A stretch of 64,000 nt of DNA, from NCBI GenBank assembly GCA_016169945.1, contig JADLSH010000236.1, forward strand, positions 1,364,001 to 1,428,000. Direction: 5' to 3'. The position numbers and the translations under genes were made by a program. Under the pieces are notes generated by a model. The model worked only from the letters and a program-made list of their open reading frames with translations. It was not told the DNA's origin and searched no databases. Origin of the DNA: Trachythela sp. YZ-2020. Its lineage: Eukaryota > Cnidaria > Anthozoa > Malacalcyonacea > Clavulariidae. Below, in pieces: positions 46,601-53,371 of this stretch; within the stretch, counting starts at the first letter, position 1, and the number at the start of each line of letters is the position of its first letter.

Positions 46601-49472
46601 TTGTTGCGCGCATTTACCCTTTGTTGTCATTGCAGTACCACTCAGATGTCGTACATCTTAATTTGCCTATTTTCATTGTATTCTTCAAATAGTTATTTCA
46701 AAATAATGTGAATTTACTGATGCAATTTCATTAATTTAAATTGTTTATAATACGTACTTTTCTCCGGATAATTTTATGTTCTCTTTTCGTAGCCCCAGCG
46801 ACTAGCAAGTCTTGTTTTACCAAGGTACATGCATGACATTCCTCATTTCGTTTTTGTTATTTAAGGAGGAAGGTGAATATGTAATGAGACGTAAAGCAGA
46901 AATAGAATCTCGTGCTAAAGTTAAAAAAGATGAACTCTCTGATAACAAGGTACAAACTGGAAATGGTTATGTTATGAGAGCACGTGGTGCCAATGTAGAT
47001 AGCGTGAGCTTCGGGTCTTTAGGATTATGAGTCATTAAATAGCTGATGAGAGAGGTGACTCACGCTAAAGTTTAATAAGATGAACTTTTTGATAAGAAGT
47101 ACAAATTTTACATAGTTACTGGAAACATCCTGATACACTGTTGTAGTTCTTCAAAATTCAAAATACAGAAATTTAAGTATGGCTGGTTGACTAAATTCCA
47201 AAGTAGGATAAATATTCGACTGGGCTAATAAACCTGTATTAATCTATTAACAATATTTTCCCATGCAGAATACGAGAAGCAAGAAGATTGAACGAGAGGA
47301 ATGGATGACAGAACTTCCTCCAGAGTTAGGAAAAAATTTTGGTATCTGTATTTTCTTTCAAACACTATGATATTATTATACACAAGTGCGTCTTTTGTGA
47401 ATTAAACAATACGCTGTAACTGCATGTAAGGGTTAACTTGTATAGAGTAATTCATATAATTATCTAATATGCAGTTGAGCAAGTCTTTACTCCTTACAAA
47501 GTATGTATTTCAAATAGCAGGCATGCCTATATATATATATAAAGGTAAAGAAATGAAACCATTCTTAACATGCATTTGAATGATTATTTTTGACAGGCCT
47601 TGGTCCAAGAAATTTTCGAAGTAAAGAAGTAGATCTTGGTGACAGATCAGTTTGGACAGACACTCCTTCACAAAAAGAACAGAAAAAGAATGTATGATTA
47701 ATTGTGTTTTTTTATGCAAATTATTTTGATAAATTTAAAATGGAAAAATTATTTTACATCTTAAAAGATGTTGGCAGAAGAAGACACTTCTAACCATTTT
47801 GACCGTCTTGTTGCTGGAAATTTCAGTTCTTAAACATTTTTGGCTTAAACTTTGTGTAAATGGGCTTAAAATAAATAAGTGCCTATCAAGGCTTTCGTGG
47901 TTCTGAAACAGAAGATGTTAACATTTGATTTCTAGACGTCTTCAAAAGCACAAGAACGACGTAAAAAGTCAAAGAAAGAAGTTGATATGGAGAAATATGT
48001 CAGTGAACATAACGTAAGTATACAGGCACATGGTGTGTTGTAAGATCAGTGGTGTGTCTCCGTAATGACACCGTGGGTGTGGGTACGAGGTGTGGTATAC
48101 CCTGGCGTTTTCTTAATAGGAAATGATATAAATGAGCTTTATAAGAAATGATATCGTTCAGTGTAGGTTGCAGGAATGTCTTCTTTCTCAATACTCTTGT
48201 TCTTCTAATTGTTTTGGTGGGCTTTATTTAGAAACGATATCGTTCAGTGTAGGTTGCAGGAATATCTTATTTCTCAATAATCTTGTTCTTCTAATTGTTT
48301 TTGTGAGCTTGATAAGAAATGATATCGTTCAGTGTAGGTTGCACGAATGTCTTATTTCTCAATACTCTTGTTCTTCTAATTGTTTTTGTGAGCTTTATAA
48401 GAAATTATATCGTTCAGTGTAGGTTGCAGGAATATCTTCTTTCTCAATACTCTTGTTCTTCTAATTGTTTTGGTGGGCTTTATTTAGAAACGATATCGTT
48501 CAGTGTAGGTTGCAGGAATGTCTTATTTCTCAATAATCTTGTTCTTCTAATTGTTTTTGTGAGCTTTATAAGAAATGATATCGTTCAGTGTAGGTTGCAG
48601 GAATGTCTTATTTCTCAATACTCTTGTTCTTCTAATTGTTTTTGTGAGCTTTATAAGAAATGATATCGTTCAGTGTAGGTTGCAGGAATGTCTTATTTCT
48701 CAATAATCTTGTTCTTCTAATTGTTTTGGTGGGCTTTATAAGAAATGATATCGTTCAGTGTAGGTTGCAGGAATGTCTTATTTCTCAATAATCTTGTTCT
48801 TCTCATTGTTTTGGTGGGATTTATTTAGAAACGATACCGTTCAGATTCGTTGTTGGATCTTCATCAACAAGATCAGAAGAAGAAAAAGGTTTGTAAACAA
48901 AGGAGAACTTGCGGTTTGCTTTGTCCAACTTTTGTCTAGCCTCCGACTCTAGCAGAAAAACGCAGGCTATCCTTGGTATCCGGAAGTTACCAGAACTCTG
49001 CACTGCAATGTTGTGAAATCATGAATATTTAATGAGCTTCACACCCAATCAACACAACAATGAAAAACATGAAAGAGGTCAAAAGAAAATACAAAATACT
49101 GTATGTACGTACGTACGAGATGCACGATGGTCAAGAATAGATAGGGATTGAGTATAGGATGAGAAATGAAATTTTGATTGATGGACGACTGTTTTGAAAT
49201 TCTGTTCAATATGAATAAGGATTGTTTTACTTGTTCTTTATACGTTCATTAATAACGCTAAGAAGCTCCATAATATGAGAGAGTAACCGACTTTCTTTCT
49301 TTGTTCATATTTCCAGAAAACAGAAGGAGGTTCAGAAAGGAGACCGTTTGACCGTGAAACTGATCTGGGCGTAAGACAAATGGATTCTGCAAAAAGAAAA
49401 TCTTTAATAAAACAATCAACACATTTGAATTCTAAGTTTGAGCATTCGAAACAAGAGCCTACATATTTATGA
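28180..49472 (+). CDS. GPALPP1: GPALPP motifs-containing protein 1 (DUF3752), eight exons
   Basis: Exons assembled from splice signals and protein similarity: 28180-28672, 31420-31493, 46866-46949, 47269-47341, 47597-47691, 47936-48013, 48829-48888, 49317-49472. The coding length is 1113 bases, about 370 residues, with a consistent phase throughout. Vertebrate GPALPP1 is about 340. The N-terminal half carries the name-giving GPALPP-type motifs (YGPVLPP, YGPALPE twice, [15 protein letters not shown]) separated by Asp runs. The C-terminal half matches DUF3752: [39 protein letters not shown], and a terminal helix with LNSKFEH. The molecular role of the family is not established; it is a conserved, probably nuclear, acidic protein. 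Introns 1, 2 and 6 are swollen by repeats and transposons. Transposon genes inside the introns are separate entries. Confidence 0.85.
28678..28986. other. GPALPP1 intron 1, non-repeat part
   Basis: Unique intronic sequence between the exon 1 donor and the minisatellite. No feature recognised. Confidence 0.5.
28987..31320. repeat. 16-bp minisatellite array (AAAGTGAACACAAATG), ~2.3 kb
   Basis: About 145 units of 16 bp, mostly alternating AAAGTGAACACAAATG and AAAGTGAATGCAAATG, with AACGTTGGTG/AACGCTGGTG variants and occasional 15-base units. Longer higher-order blocks recur. Sixteen is not a multiple of three, and no minus-strand frame of the unit has a stop. This yields spurious ORFs of up to 527 codons in every minus frame ([16 protein letters not shown] pattern). 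It lies wholly in intron 1 of GPALPP1. Confidence 0.95.
31420..31493 (+). CDS. GPALPP1: GPALPP1 exon 2
   Basis: Encodes [20 protein letters not shown]. The donor is AAC|GTAATT. Only the acceptor TCAAG|ACAGG keeps phase with exon 1. The nearby CAG at 31421-31423 would be one base out, so either an AAG acceptor is used or a tiny exon is missed. Confidence 0.7.
31494..32815. other. GPALPP1 intron 2, left part
   Basis: No coding frame. 32311-32365 contains a CAGACGCTCTTTGTGAGCCAC block repeated in inverse orientation near 46280-46320, near the other end of the same intron; likely a dispersed repeat. Confidence 0.5.
32816..33309. mobile_element. hAT MITE with TAGGGGTGCACCGGA ends
   Basis: Inverted ends TAGGGGTGCACCGGAAC and GGTTCCGGTGCACCCCTA. 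The flanking 8-mers GCCTTTTT and GTATTTTT agree at six of eight positions, a probable eroded duplication. The inside has a five-copy 14-bp tandem (CCGGCCGGGTAGTT) at 32841-32910 and further GGTTCCGGCCGGA words. Related in design to 53372-53945. Confidence 0.8.
33451..33641 (+). repeat. 5' LTR of BEL/Pao no. 2
   Basis: About 190 bp starting TGTAGCTGCCAATCAAAACT. It matches 44750-44932, apart from substitutions and a few small indels. Its end word GACGATATAGTC is duplicated in tandem where the Penelope element joins. Confidence 0.8.
33780..34375 (+). pseudogene. Penelope ORF, N-terminal part
   Basis: ATG at 33780. Encodes the N-terminal Penelope region ending in [16 protein letters not shown], a family-typical block just before the RT palm. 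It is then one base out of frame with the next segment at about 34365, so a single-base frameshift breaks the protein. Confidence 0.8.
34360..35520 (+). pseudogene. Penelope reverse transcriptase and start of GIY-YIG
   Basis: Continues with [13 protein letters not shown], then RT motifs [11 protein letters not shown] (first catalytic Asp) and [10 protein letters not shown] (the YRDDG catalytic box of Penelope elements), and a Cys-rich linker [15 protein letters not shown] before the endonuclease. The frame ends at 35520 only because a LINE inserted there. The coding resumes at about 36363. Confidence 0.85.
35520..36362 (-). mobile_element. 5'-truncated CR1/L2-like LINE, C-terminal end, inside Penelope
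   Basis: Minus-strand ORF 35762-36388 encodes the RT C-terminal part typical of CR1/L2 LINEs ([45 protein letters not shown]). Its 3' end at 35520 has a TTA-repeat tail. A short AGTATA is shared by both flanks. It splits the Penelope endonuclease domain. Confidence 0.85.
36363..36807 (+). pseudogene. Penelope GIY-YIG endonuclease, C-terminal part
   Basis: Resumes with [10 protein letters not shown], then [17 protein letters not shown] (GIY-YIG core with Arg), an [15 protein letters not shown] helix, and [11 protein letters not shown]. Stop near 36807. Frame intact in this piece. Confidence 0.85.
36826..36885 (+). ncRNA. Hammerhead ribozyme of the Penelope element
   Basis: Core CTGATGA at 36843-36849 and GAAAC at 36863-36867. 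Stem I is ACTTG/CAAGT (36826-36830 with 36881-36885) plus CTGC/GCAG (36839-36842 with 36876-36879), separated by an internal loop. Stem III is a 3-bp ACA/TGT with loop GCC, and the cleavage triplet is GTT at 36873-36875. Stem II is weak: three pairs TCT/AGA with a T-T mismatch at its base. Hammerheads with very short stem III are known in Penelope elements. Activity is uncertain. Confidence 0.7.
37074..37290. repeat. Inverted repeat, ATAGACATTT...GTACTCTTCAGAC
   Basis: Outer arms ATAGACATTT and AGTACTCTTCAGACAAAATG recur in inverse order near 37245-37290. MITE-like, downstream of the Penelope element. Two (AT)n runs flank the region (37027-37044 and 37340-37362). Confidence 0.5.
37384..38036 (-). 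repeat. 653-bp tandem duplication, unit 1 (Penelope debris + minisatellite)
   Basis: Minus-oriented Penelope 3' fragments surround a short array of the 16-bp minisatellite (37502-37689) and a tRNA-free AACGCAGTCTAGATG spacer. Unit 2 follows head to tail. Unit 1 lacks about 60 bases that include most of the hammerhead core. Confidence 0.8.
37502..37689. repeat. 16-bp minisatellite, second site
   Basis: About twelve units of the same AAAGTGAACACAAATG family as intron 1, beginning with AAAGTGAACGCTGATG variants. Confidence 0.9.
38037..38697 (-). repeat. 653-bp tandem duplication, unit 2
   Basis: Near-copy of unit 1, including a minisatellite block at 38155-38347. It retains the Penelope 3' segment with a second hammerhead-like motif. 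Confidence 0.8.
38570..38625 (-). ncRNA. Second hammerhead-like motif (decayed)
   Basis: On the minus strand it has ACTTG, CTGC, CTGATGA, GAAAC, GTT, GCAG and CAAGT in the same order as at 36826-36885. Four bases are missing from the stem I internal loop, and a further substitution in stem II leaves only two pairs. Confidence 0.6.
38698..40180 (+). pseudogene. BEL/Pao no. 2 gag and protease remnants
   Basis: Gag-like frame from about 38700 ([15 protein letters not shown]), interrupted at 38799 by a hAT MITE and resuming at 39150 ([12 protein letters not shown]). 39422-39763 continues with [20 protein letters not shown], the BEL gag block. 39780-39900 has zinc-knuckle residues. The protease region, about 40050-40190, contains [16 protein letters not shown] coding in broken frames. 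Confidence 0.7.
38799..39149. mobile_element. hAT MITE, CAGGGCCTTTTT ends, in BEL no. 2 gag
   Basis: 351 bp. Inverted ends CAGGGCCTTTTTTAACTAATG and TTAAAAAAGGCCTTG, and a perfect 8-bp duplication CATGCACC (38791-38798 and 39150-39157). Same family as 26249-26640. Confidence 0.9.
40185..41867 (+). pseudogene. BEL/Pao no. 2 reverse transcriptase remnants
   Basis: Frames 40185-40520, 40546-41172 and 41346-41867. Motifs include [37 protein letters not shown] (in a broken frame near 41255) and the catalytic [10 protein letters not shown] near 41470. Several stops and frameshifts. Confidence 0.82.
41900..42384 (+). pseudogene. BEL/Pao no. 2 RNase H remnant
   Basis: 41955-42164 encodes [19 protein letters not shown] and [10 protein letters not shown], the RNase H start. 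Broken by a stop and a small tRNA-like insert near 42152-42181. It continues as [12 protein letters not shown] and NPADDY-like coding up to the LINE insertion. Confidence 0.75.
42152..42181 (-). mobile_element. Possible SINE head fragment
   Basis: Minus strand reads GGACTCTGTAGCTCAGTTAG then AGCGC, matching the A-box head of the SINEs at 2.2-2.6 kb. Only about 30 bases, so coincidence cannot be excluded. Confidence 0.35.
42385..42955 (+). mobile_element. 5'-truncated LINE tail inside BEL no. 2
   Basis: Encodes a CR1/L2-like C-terminus ([45 protein letters not shown]) with stops. Ends in a GATTAAAGATTAAAG tail. BEL coding resumes after it with [16 protein letters not shown]. Confidence 0.8.
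42956..44692 (+). pseudogene. BEL/Pao no. 2 integrase and C-terminal domain
   Basis: 43034-43384 is the pre-integrase region. 43381-43995 holds the zinc-binding HHCC ([18 protein letters not shown]) and catalytic core ([19 protein letters not shown]). 43996-44280 has the third acidic block in other frames ([14 protein letters not shown] near 44093). 44411-44692 is the DUF5641-like tail. Frameshifted at 43990 and 44230. Confidence 0.8.
44750..44932 (+). repeat. 3' LTR of BEL/Pao no. 2
   Basis: Matches the 5' copy from GTAGCTACCAATCAAAACTG to GACAATATAGTC. The terminal T of TG appears mutated to A. Confidence 0.75.
44965..45532. mobile_element. 568-bp MITE with ~120-bp inverted ends, TTAAGGTTGTCC
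   Basis: The arms share TACAGCTATTTCAATTAAGG, then TTGTCCCCGAGCAAAGCGGA, and reach a CAAACCTCAGTGGATTCCTA block. No transposase. TTAAGG near the ends resembles the GGTGGTCC element, but whether TTAA is the target is uncertain. Confidence 0.8.
45533..46865. other. GPALPP1 intron 2, right part
   Basis: No ORF of note. Contains the inverse GCTCGCAAAGAGCGTCTGCG block (46290-46310) also present at 32325, and repeated TTTTACGCTG/GCGCCCA words at 46400-46510. Looks like dispersed-repeat debris. Confidence 0.45.
46866..46949 (+). CDS. GPALPP1: GPALPP1 exon 3
   Basis: Acceptor TTTAAG|GAGGAA, donor AACAAG|GTACAA, phase 0 on both sides. Encodes 28 mainly charged residues ([17 protein letters not shown]), aligning with the basic helix that precedes DUF3752 motifs in the family. 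Confidence 0.8.
47269..47341 (+). CDS. GPALPP1: GPALPP1 exon 4
   Basis: Acceptor ATGCAG|AATACG, donor TTTTG|GTATCT. Encodes the family signature [13 protein letters not shown]. Ends with one base of a Gly codon. Confidence 0.9.
47597..47691 (+). CDS. GPALPP1: GPALPP1 exon 5
   Basis: Acceptor GACAG|GCCTTG, donor AAGAAT|GTATGA. Encodes [20 protein letters not shown] followed by TDTP, the most diagnostic DUF3752 block. Confidence 0.92.
47936..48013 (+). CDS. GPALPP1: GPALPP1 exon 6
   Basis: Acceptor TCTAG|ACGTCT, donor CATAAC|GTAAGT, phase 0. Lys-rich 26 residues ([14 protein letters not shown]). Confidence 0.85.
48120..48845. repeat. 85/86-bp tandem array spanning the exon-7 splice acceptor
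   Basis: Nine copies of the word GATATCGTTCAG (or GATACCGTTCAG) spaced 85 or 86 bases apart (48150, 48236, 48321, 48406, 48492, 48577, 48662, 48747, 48833). The last copy contains the true acceptor TTATTTAG and the first 16 bases of exon 7. Earlier units carry TTTAG|AAACGATATCG or ATAAG|AAATGATATCG followed by a GTGTAGGTTGCAG segment. The two ~100-residue frames across it are artefacts. Confidence 0.92.
48829..48888 (+). CDS. GPALPP1: GPALPP1 exon 7
   Basis: Acceptor TTATTTAG|AAACGA keeps phase 0 and gives [20 protein letters not shown], matching the conserved SKRSESLMDIHH-type helix. Donor AAAAAG|GTTTGT. The alternative acceptor CAG at 48842-48844 would break phase. Confidence 0.85.
49317..49472 (+). 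CDS. GPALPP1: GPALPP1 exon 8 (terminal)
   Basis: Acceptor TTTCCAG|AAAACA. Encodes [22 protein letters not shown] and LNSKFEH, the C-terminal family block. Stop TGA at 49470-49472. Confidence 0.9.
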   Translation, partial: KTEGGSERRPFDRETDLGVRQMDSAKRKSLIKQSTHLNSKFEHSKQEPTYL

Positions 49473-50040
49473 AAACTTTGATTAAAATCTTAAACCATGG
49501 AGATCATGTACAACTAACTGATTTACAATCAAGTATGACCATCTTCAAAAGGAACAAGACGCTCCCTGGAAAATATCAAATATCCATCACTTGTCACTTA
49601 ATTGTATACTATAGTCATATATAATTCTTCCATACAGTACAGTTCAATGTATAATGACAATAGAGTTATTGGTGTGACCGGCATGATATGTCTGCCCAAA
49701 GGCCACGCAGCGTCATAGCAGCAACTTAGCGCTTGGGTACGAGGCAGCACTCGTGTAGCACTCGTTTCCTTGCCATATTTCATTAAATTCGATAGTCGCT
49801 TCTTTGGTCGGTAGAAAGATTTCGTCGTTGGTTCCGGTGCAAGTGGCATTGAACAATGTTCAAGAAGTTCGTTGAAGAATCTGAAAATATATCAAATTCA
49901 AGGTACACTGTAGATACACTGTACAAATTAAAAGGAGGATTGAGTGACTTCAGCCACCGAATAACAGAATCCTGCTTCTGTGGTTAAAAGAGCGCTGAGA
50001 CTCTAGCGAATTCTGTCGGCCCTACGAACTGTGTCTTTTG
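49473..50040. other. GPALPP1 3' flank, no gene seen
   Basis: Includes a TTGGGTACGAGGCAGC word shared with the MITE at 6904-7027. No coding frame recognised. No clear AATAAA signal was identified. Confidence 0.4.
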
Positions 50041-50045
50041 TTACC

Positions 50046-50660
50046 AGTATGTATGTATGTAAAACTTTATTTCGTGACGCTAGCCTCATCAACATATACG
50101 TTGGTTTTCATGAGGGGCGTCATTTTTATGTACAAAATATTTACAAGAAAAAATAAGAAGAAAAAATTAACTAATTACAAGAATACAGAATACAGGAGGT
50201 GTCACCCAACATTAGCATAGTATTATTAATATTTTCTTTAAAAATATAAATAGATTGTGCCTCTGTTGCGTCCCGAGAAAGGCTGTTCCAAAGCTTTGCC
50301 TCGCTGTATTTAAAACTTTTTTTAGGAATTCCCTTCTCGGTTTTGGTAGAGCTATATCGGTATTGCTATTTCTCAAGTTATGGTTCGCCTGTGTTAAACT
50401 ACTCCCAATCAATGACTCTTTCAAGTTGGGAGCAGTATAATCATTTAGAATTTTATACAGAAGAATGGACTTCATCTACTGTCTTCTACTTTCTAAAGTT
50501 TCCCAACCAAGAGATTCAAGAACGTCAACAGAATCAATTTCGTAACTTACGCCAGCAATTATTCTTGCCGCACGATTTTGAAATTTCTGAAGTGCTTGGC
50601 CCTTCGCAACATTGCAATGCCAGACCCGACTTCTGTTAATATTTTGATGGTGCTGCAGTT
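50046..50660 (-). mobile_element. 5'-truncated LINE tail (minus)
   Basis: Minus-strand coding in two frames: LQKFQNRAARIIAGVSYEID, LESLGWETLESRRQ, then KSILLYKILNDYTAPNL and NHNLRNSNTDIALPKPRREF. This is the RT C-terminal region of a CR1/L2-like LINE. Its 3' end has a CATACATAC tail at 50046-50058. Confidence 0.8.
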
Positions 50661-50771
50661 TGTTACTGGCGAGCCACTCGCTAATTTGTTTTAAGTGGCG
50701 TGGGAACCGAGGTGGGGGGGACAGGGGGCACGTGACCCAAAGTTTTTCACCGAGCCTGAGGTGAATAATTG

Positions 50772-50966
50772 TTTTAGTAAAATTACATAGGTGATTATTT
50801 GGAAAAAAATAAAAAATGTACATTTCAAAAATATTTTAATTGAATATTTACGATAAAAGCGGCTTAAAAACGCTTTAGGTGATTATCGCGTATTAATCCG
50901 ACGTAGCGTAACCAATCAGCGTTGAGAATTTTCAATAAGCACCTACTGTATGTAATTTTACTAAAA
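50772..50966. mobile_element. MITE with TTTTAGTAAAATTACATA ends
   Basis: Inverted ends TTTTAGTAAAATTACATA and TATGTAATTTTACTAAAA, preceded by CACCGAGCCTGAGGTGAATAA, resembling the borders of the hairpin cluster at 9-11.7 kb. Confidence 0.65.
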
Positions 50967-51059
50967 TGACACGTTAAAGATTTTAGAATTTAGTAACGTG
51001 CAGTGCAAAACCTCTATATCAATTTGAAACTTGATTATATAATTAACCATTAGCTTGGA

Positions 51060-51205
51060 ATGCGCCGAGATGCGCCCTACTTTAGGGTTGGGGTCAGAGG
51101 GTTGGGTTAGATAGGGTCAGTTACAAGGCCAAACGCTATTTTTACATTTCTTCAAACTTGAAAAAATGACGTCACGTCAGTATGGGAGATGGAAACAAGT
51201 GGCCA
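51060..51205 (-). mobile_element. Half-copy of the CATCTACCAAACTGACG MITE
   Basis: Minus strand begins CCACTTGTTTCCATCTCCCA and continues to a CCCTATCTAACCCAACCCT core, matching 27880-27990. The other arm is missing. It overlaps the upstream in-frame ATG of the FYVE exon. Confidence 0.65.
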
Positions 51206-51213
51206 CCATAAAT

Positions 51214-51446
51214 ATGGCGTCAAGATTATTAGCGTCCAAAAGTATACATAGTGCTTTAGATTCAGATTGGAATGATGTTTCTGCCTCAATTGATCTATTT
51301 CTAGTTGAACATGAAAGAAAATTTGATGAAGGAAGATTAAAGATAACAAAAAGTCATTGGATAGCTGATAGAGAAAGAAAACAATGCTCAAATGAAATGT
51401 GCGCTGTAAATTTTTCTCTAACAGAAAGAAAACATCATTGTCGCAG
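51214..51446 (+). CDS. FYVE zinc-finger protein, first coding exon (partial gene)
   Basis: FYVE domains bind phosphatidylinositol 3-phosphate on endosomes. ATG at 51214 (MASRLLASKSIH) preferred over the in-frame ATG at 51166, because the latter lies in a MITE. Encodes 77 complete codons: a helical N-terminus (SASIDLFLVEHERKF), then the beginning of the FYVE finger, SHWIADRERKQCSNEMCAVN and ERKHHCRR, with the W-x2-D and RKHHCR signatures. It ends two bases into a codon at a strong donor GCAG|GTAAGT. C-x4-C spacing replaces the usual C-x2-C. The remaining Cys pairs must be in a later exon, which was not found in the window. Orthology (RUFY, rabenosyn or other) cannot be decided. Confidence 0.75.
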
Positions 51447-51451
51447 GTAAG

Positions 51452-52265
51452 TTAGGCTGTTAAACTATTTATATGAATGATAGAAACAACCTGCATGCAT
51501 ATTATGACAGTCAGTTCAATATATTCCTTATTGCTTTACCACTTTCATGCACCAATCAACAGGGCTCATCAAATATATTATTTTAATAGTGCCTGGAAAC
51601 AAAACTTCAAAATTCCTTGCCTGTAATTTGTGCCTGCACAAATGCAACGATGCCTGCCAATCAATGTGTAGGACTGTAGGTGTAACACATTGAACTCCAT
51701 TCTCTTACCCGAGCCCTTCATGTATTCCTCTTATATAGCCTGCCGCAAACTGAGAGCGCCCGGGGGTCAATGAAGCGCTACAAGGGGCTCTGGTTAAATC
51801 CATATCAGAAACGAATAAGATTGGCCATGCCAAAGATTATTATATTCTGTCAAAACATGTCAAAATAGCATTTAGTGTATTTTTAGAATGTGTGCTATTT
51901 AGAAAACCATGGAGTTATAGCTACATGCAGGGCACATGTATTGCTTGTGCTGTACAATTACAGCAATAACAACACACAAAATTTCCAAATCTATTAATAG
52001 ATATAGTGTTTGTGAAATCAAACTACTATATTTTTACAAAAGCGAAGTCTACAATTCCTACTTAGGTGTATTGTTTAGAATATAAGCGAATCATTATTTA
52101 TTATATTCGTGCCATGTCTTCGAGCATGCGCTGTGTTTAACCGGATACCAAACCGAATCAACAACAGTACATGCAGGCAGCAATGTCAACAGTGTTGGCA
52201 TCAATGCTAATGTGCATGAAGACAATTACGCGACTGACAAATACACGTCAGACGTAACATATGCC
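51452..52265. other. Intron of the FYVE gene or intergenic, no gene seen
   Basis: 52138-52262 (AACCGAATCAACAACA...) is repeated imperfectly at 54033-54125. Otherwise unremarkable. Confidence 0.45.
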
Positions 52266-52273
52266 AAGGAGAC

Positions 52274-53306
52274 CAGGGGCGGATCTAGGGGTGATCAGAG
52301 CGATCACACGACTAAGGTAAAATTGGCCAGAAAATTGTTAAATTAAAATTGCAGTCCAGTTATCAAACTTCGTGCAGTGTATTGTATTGAAAGTTTAACA
52401 GTCCAGTTCTAAAATATCATCCAGTAGCAAGGCCTTTGAACATGAACGCACAGAAAAGCGGTCTTGCGCATGAGTTTTGCACGCTCTGGGTCAGATTTCA
52501 GCCATCTGATTGGCTATCTCGATTTTTGCGCGATCGCTAAAGCGATCAGGGGCTCGAATACAGGCTATCCGATTGGCTAATTCAAAAAAATCCTGAATCC
52601 CCGTTGGTTTCTGGCCCTTTCTGATCGCTACAGTACTTGAACTCTGAACTATTAATACTAGCCATGTCTGTTAGTATTTACGAAACCGTAAAGGCTGCTT
52701 TAGAGAAAGACGATCGACAATATCTTAAAGATATTGAAGCTGATCTAAAGAAGCGAATAGACGGTGTACCGAAACGTTCTATTGAAGACTTATTGAGCGC
52801 TGTGAACAACACAAGCTTCTTCCTCAATTTACATAAATACTGCAGCTTAATACAGGCAGCTTCAGCTTGTTTATACTTTGTTTATACCTCTTGTGGAATG
52901 TGGACTTTATACATTAATCAGATACTTAATAATACTGTATTATTTATACCTAGTATAAACTACAAGCACATGACAATGTGGCATGGCTAATGTGTAATGC
53001 GATCTCTACAACATGTATACAACAAATAAAATGGATCATGTTGCCATTGTAAATACTTATTCATGGCACATGTTTCTGCTATGAATAAAACTCGAGAAGC
53101 AACTATATTTTGTTATTCAATGCTATAGATTACAGATACTAGAAAGCTGGGTTAATATTTTACTTACACAATAATCAATACTTTGTAACCCCAGTTTGTT
53201 TAATCCTCGCTTGGCGACCCCCCCCCCCGGTCAAAAGTACCCCACCCCCCGATGTTCAGCAACGACATTTTTGACTAACGTACGAAAAATCCTAGATCCG
53301 CCCCTG
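52274..53306. mobile_element. hAT element with CAGGGGCGGATCTAGG ends carrying an ORF
   Basis: Inverted ends CAGGGGCGGATCTAGG and CCTAGATCCGCCCCTG, and a perfect 8-bp duplication AAGGAGAC (52266-52273 and 53307-53314). The 1033-bp interior holds CCAAT-like ATTGG motifs (52510, 52571) and an ATG-led ORF. Confidence 0.9.
52664..52990 (+). CDS. Small ORF inside hAT element, possible captured first exon
   Basis: ATG at 52664 in GCCATGTCTG context, following ATTGG boxes. The first ~48 residues (MSVSIYETVKAALEKDDR, then charged helix, IEDLLSAVNN) look like real protein. The rest is hydrophobic and probably intronic. No domain recognised. It may be a host exon captured by the transposon or the first exon of its own lost gene. 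Confidence 0.35.
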   Translation: MSVSIYETVKAALEKDDRQYLKDIEADLKKRIDGVPKRSIEDLLSAVNNTSFFLNLHKYCSLIQAASACLYFVYTSCGMWTLYINQILNNTVLFIPSINYKHMTMWHG

Positions 53307-53371
53307 AAGGAGACATTACAGTTTAATGACTCTGAACAAATTCAAACTGCAGAGCAAACCCAACTTTCAAT

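Noticed and set aside
46812..47030. 72-codon ORF as a separate gene
   Set aside because: It contains GPALPP1 exon 3 read through both splice sites. The exon borders and phases explain the coding part.
48132..48663. Plus ORFs of about 100 codons with [10 protein letters not shown] repeats
   Set aside because: Translation of the 85/86-bp intron array, out of frame with GPALPP1.
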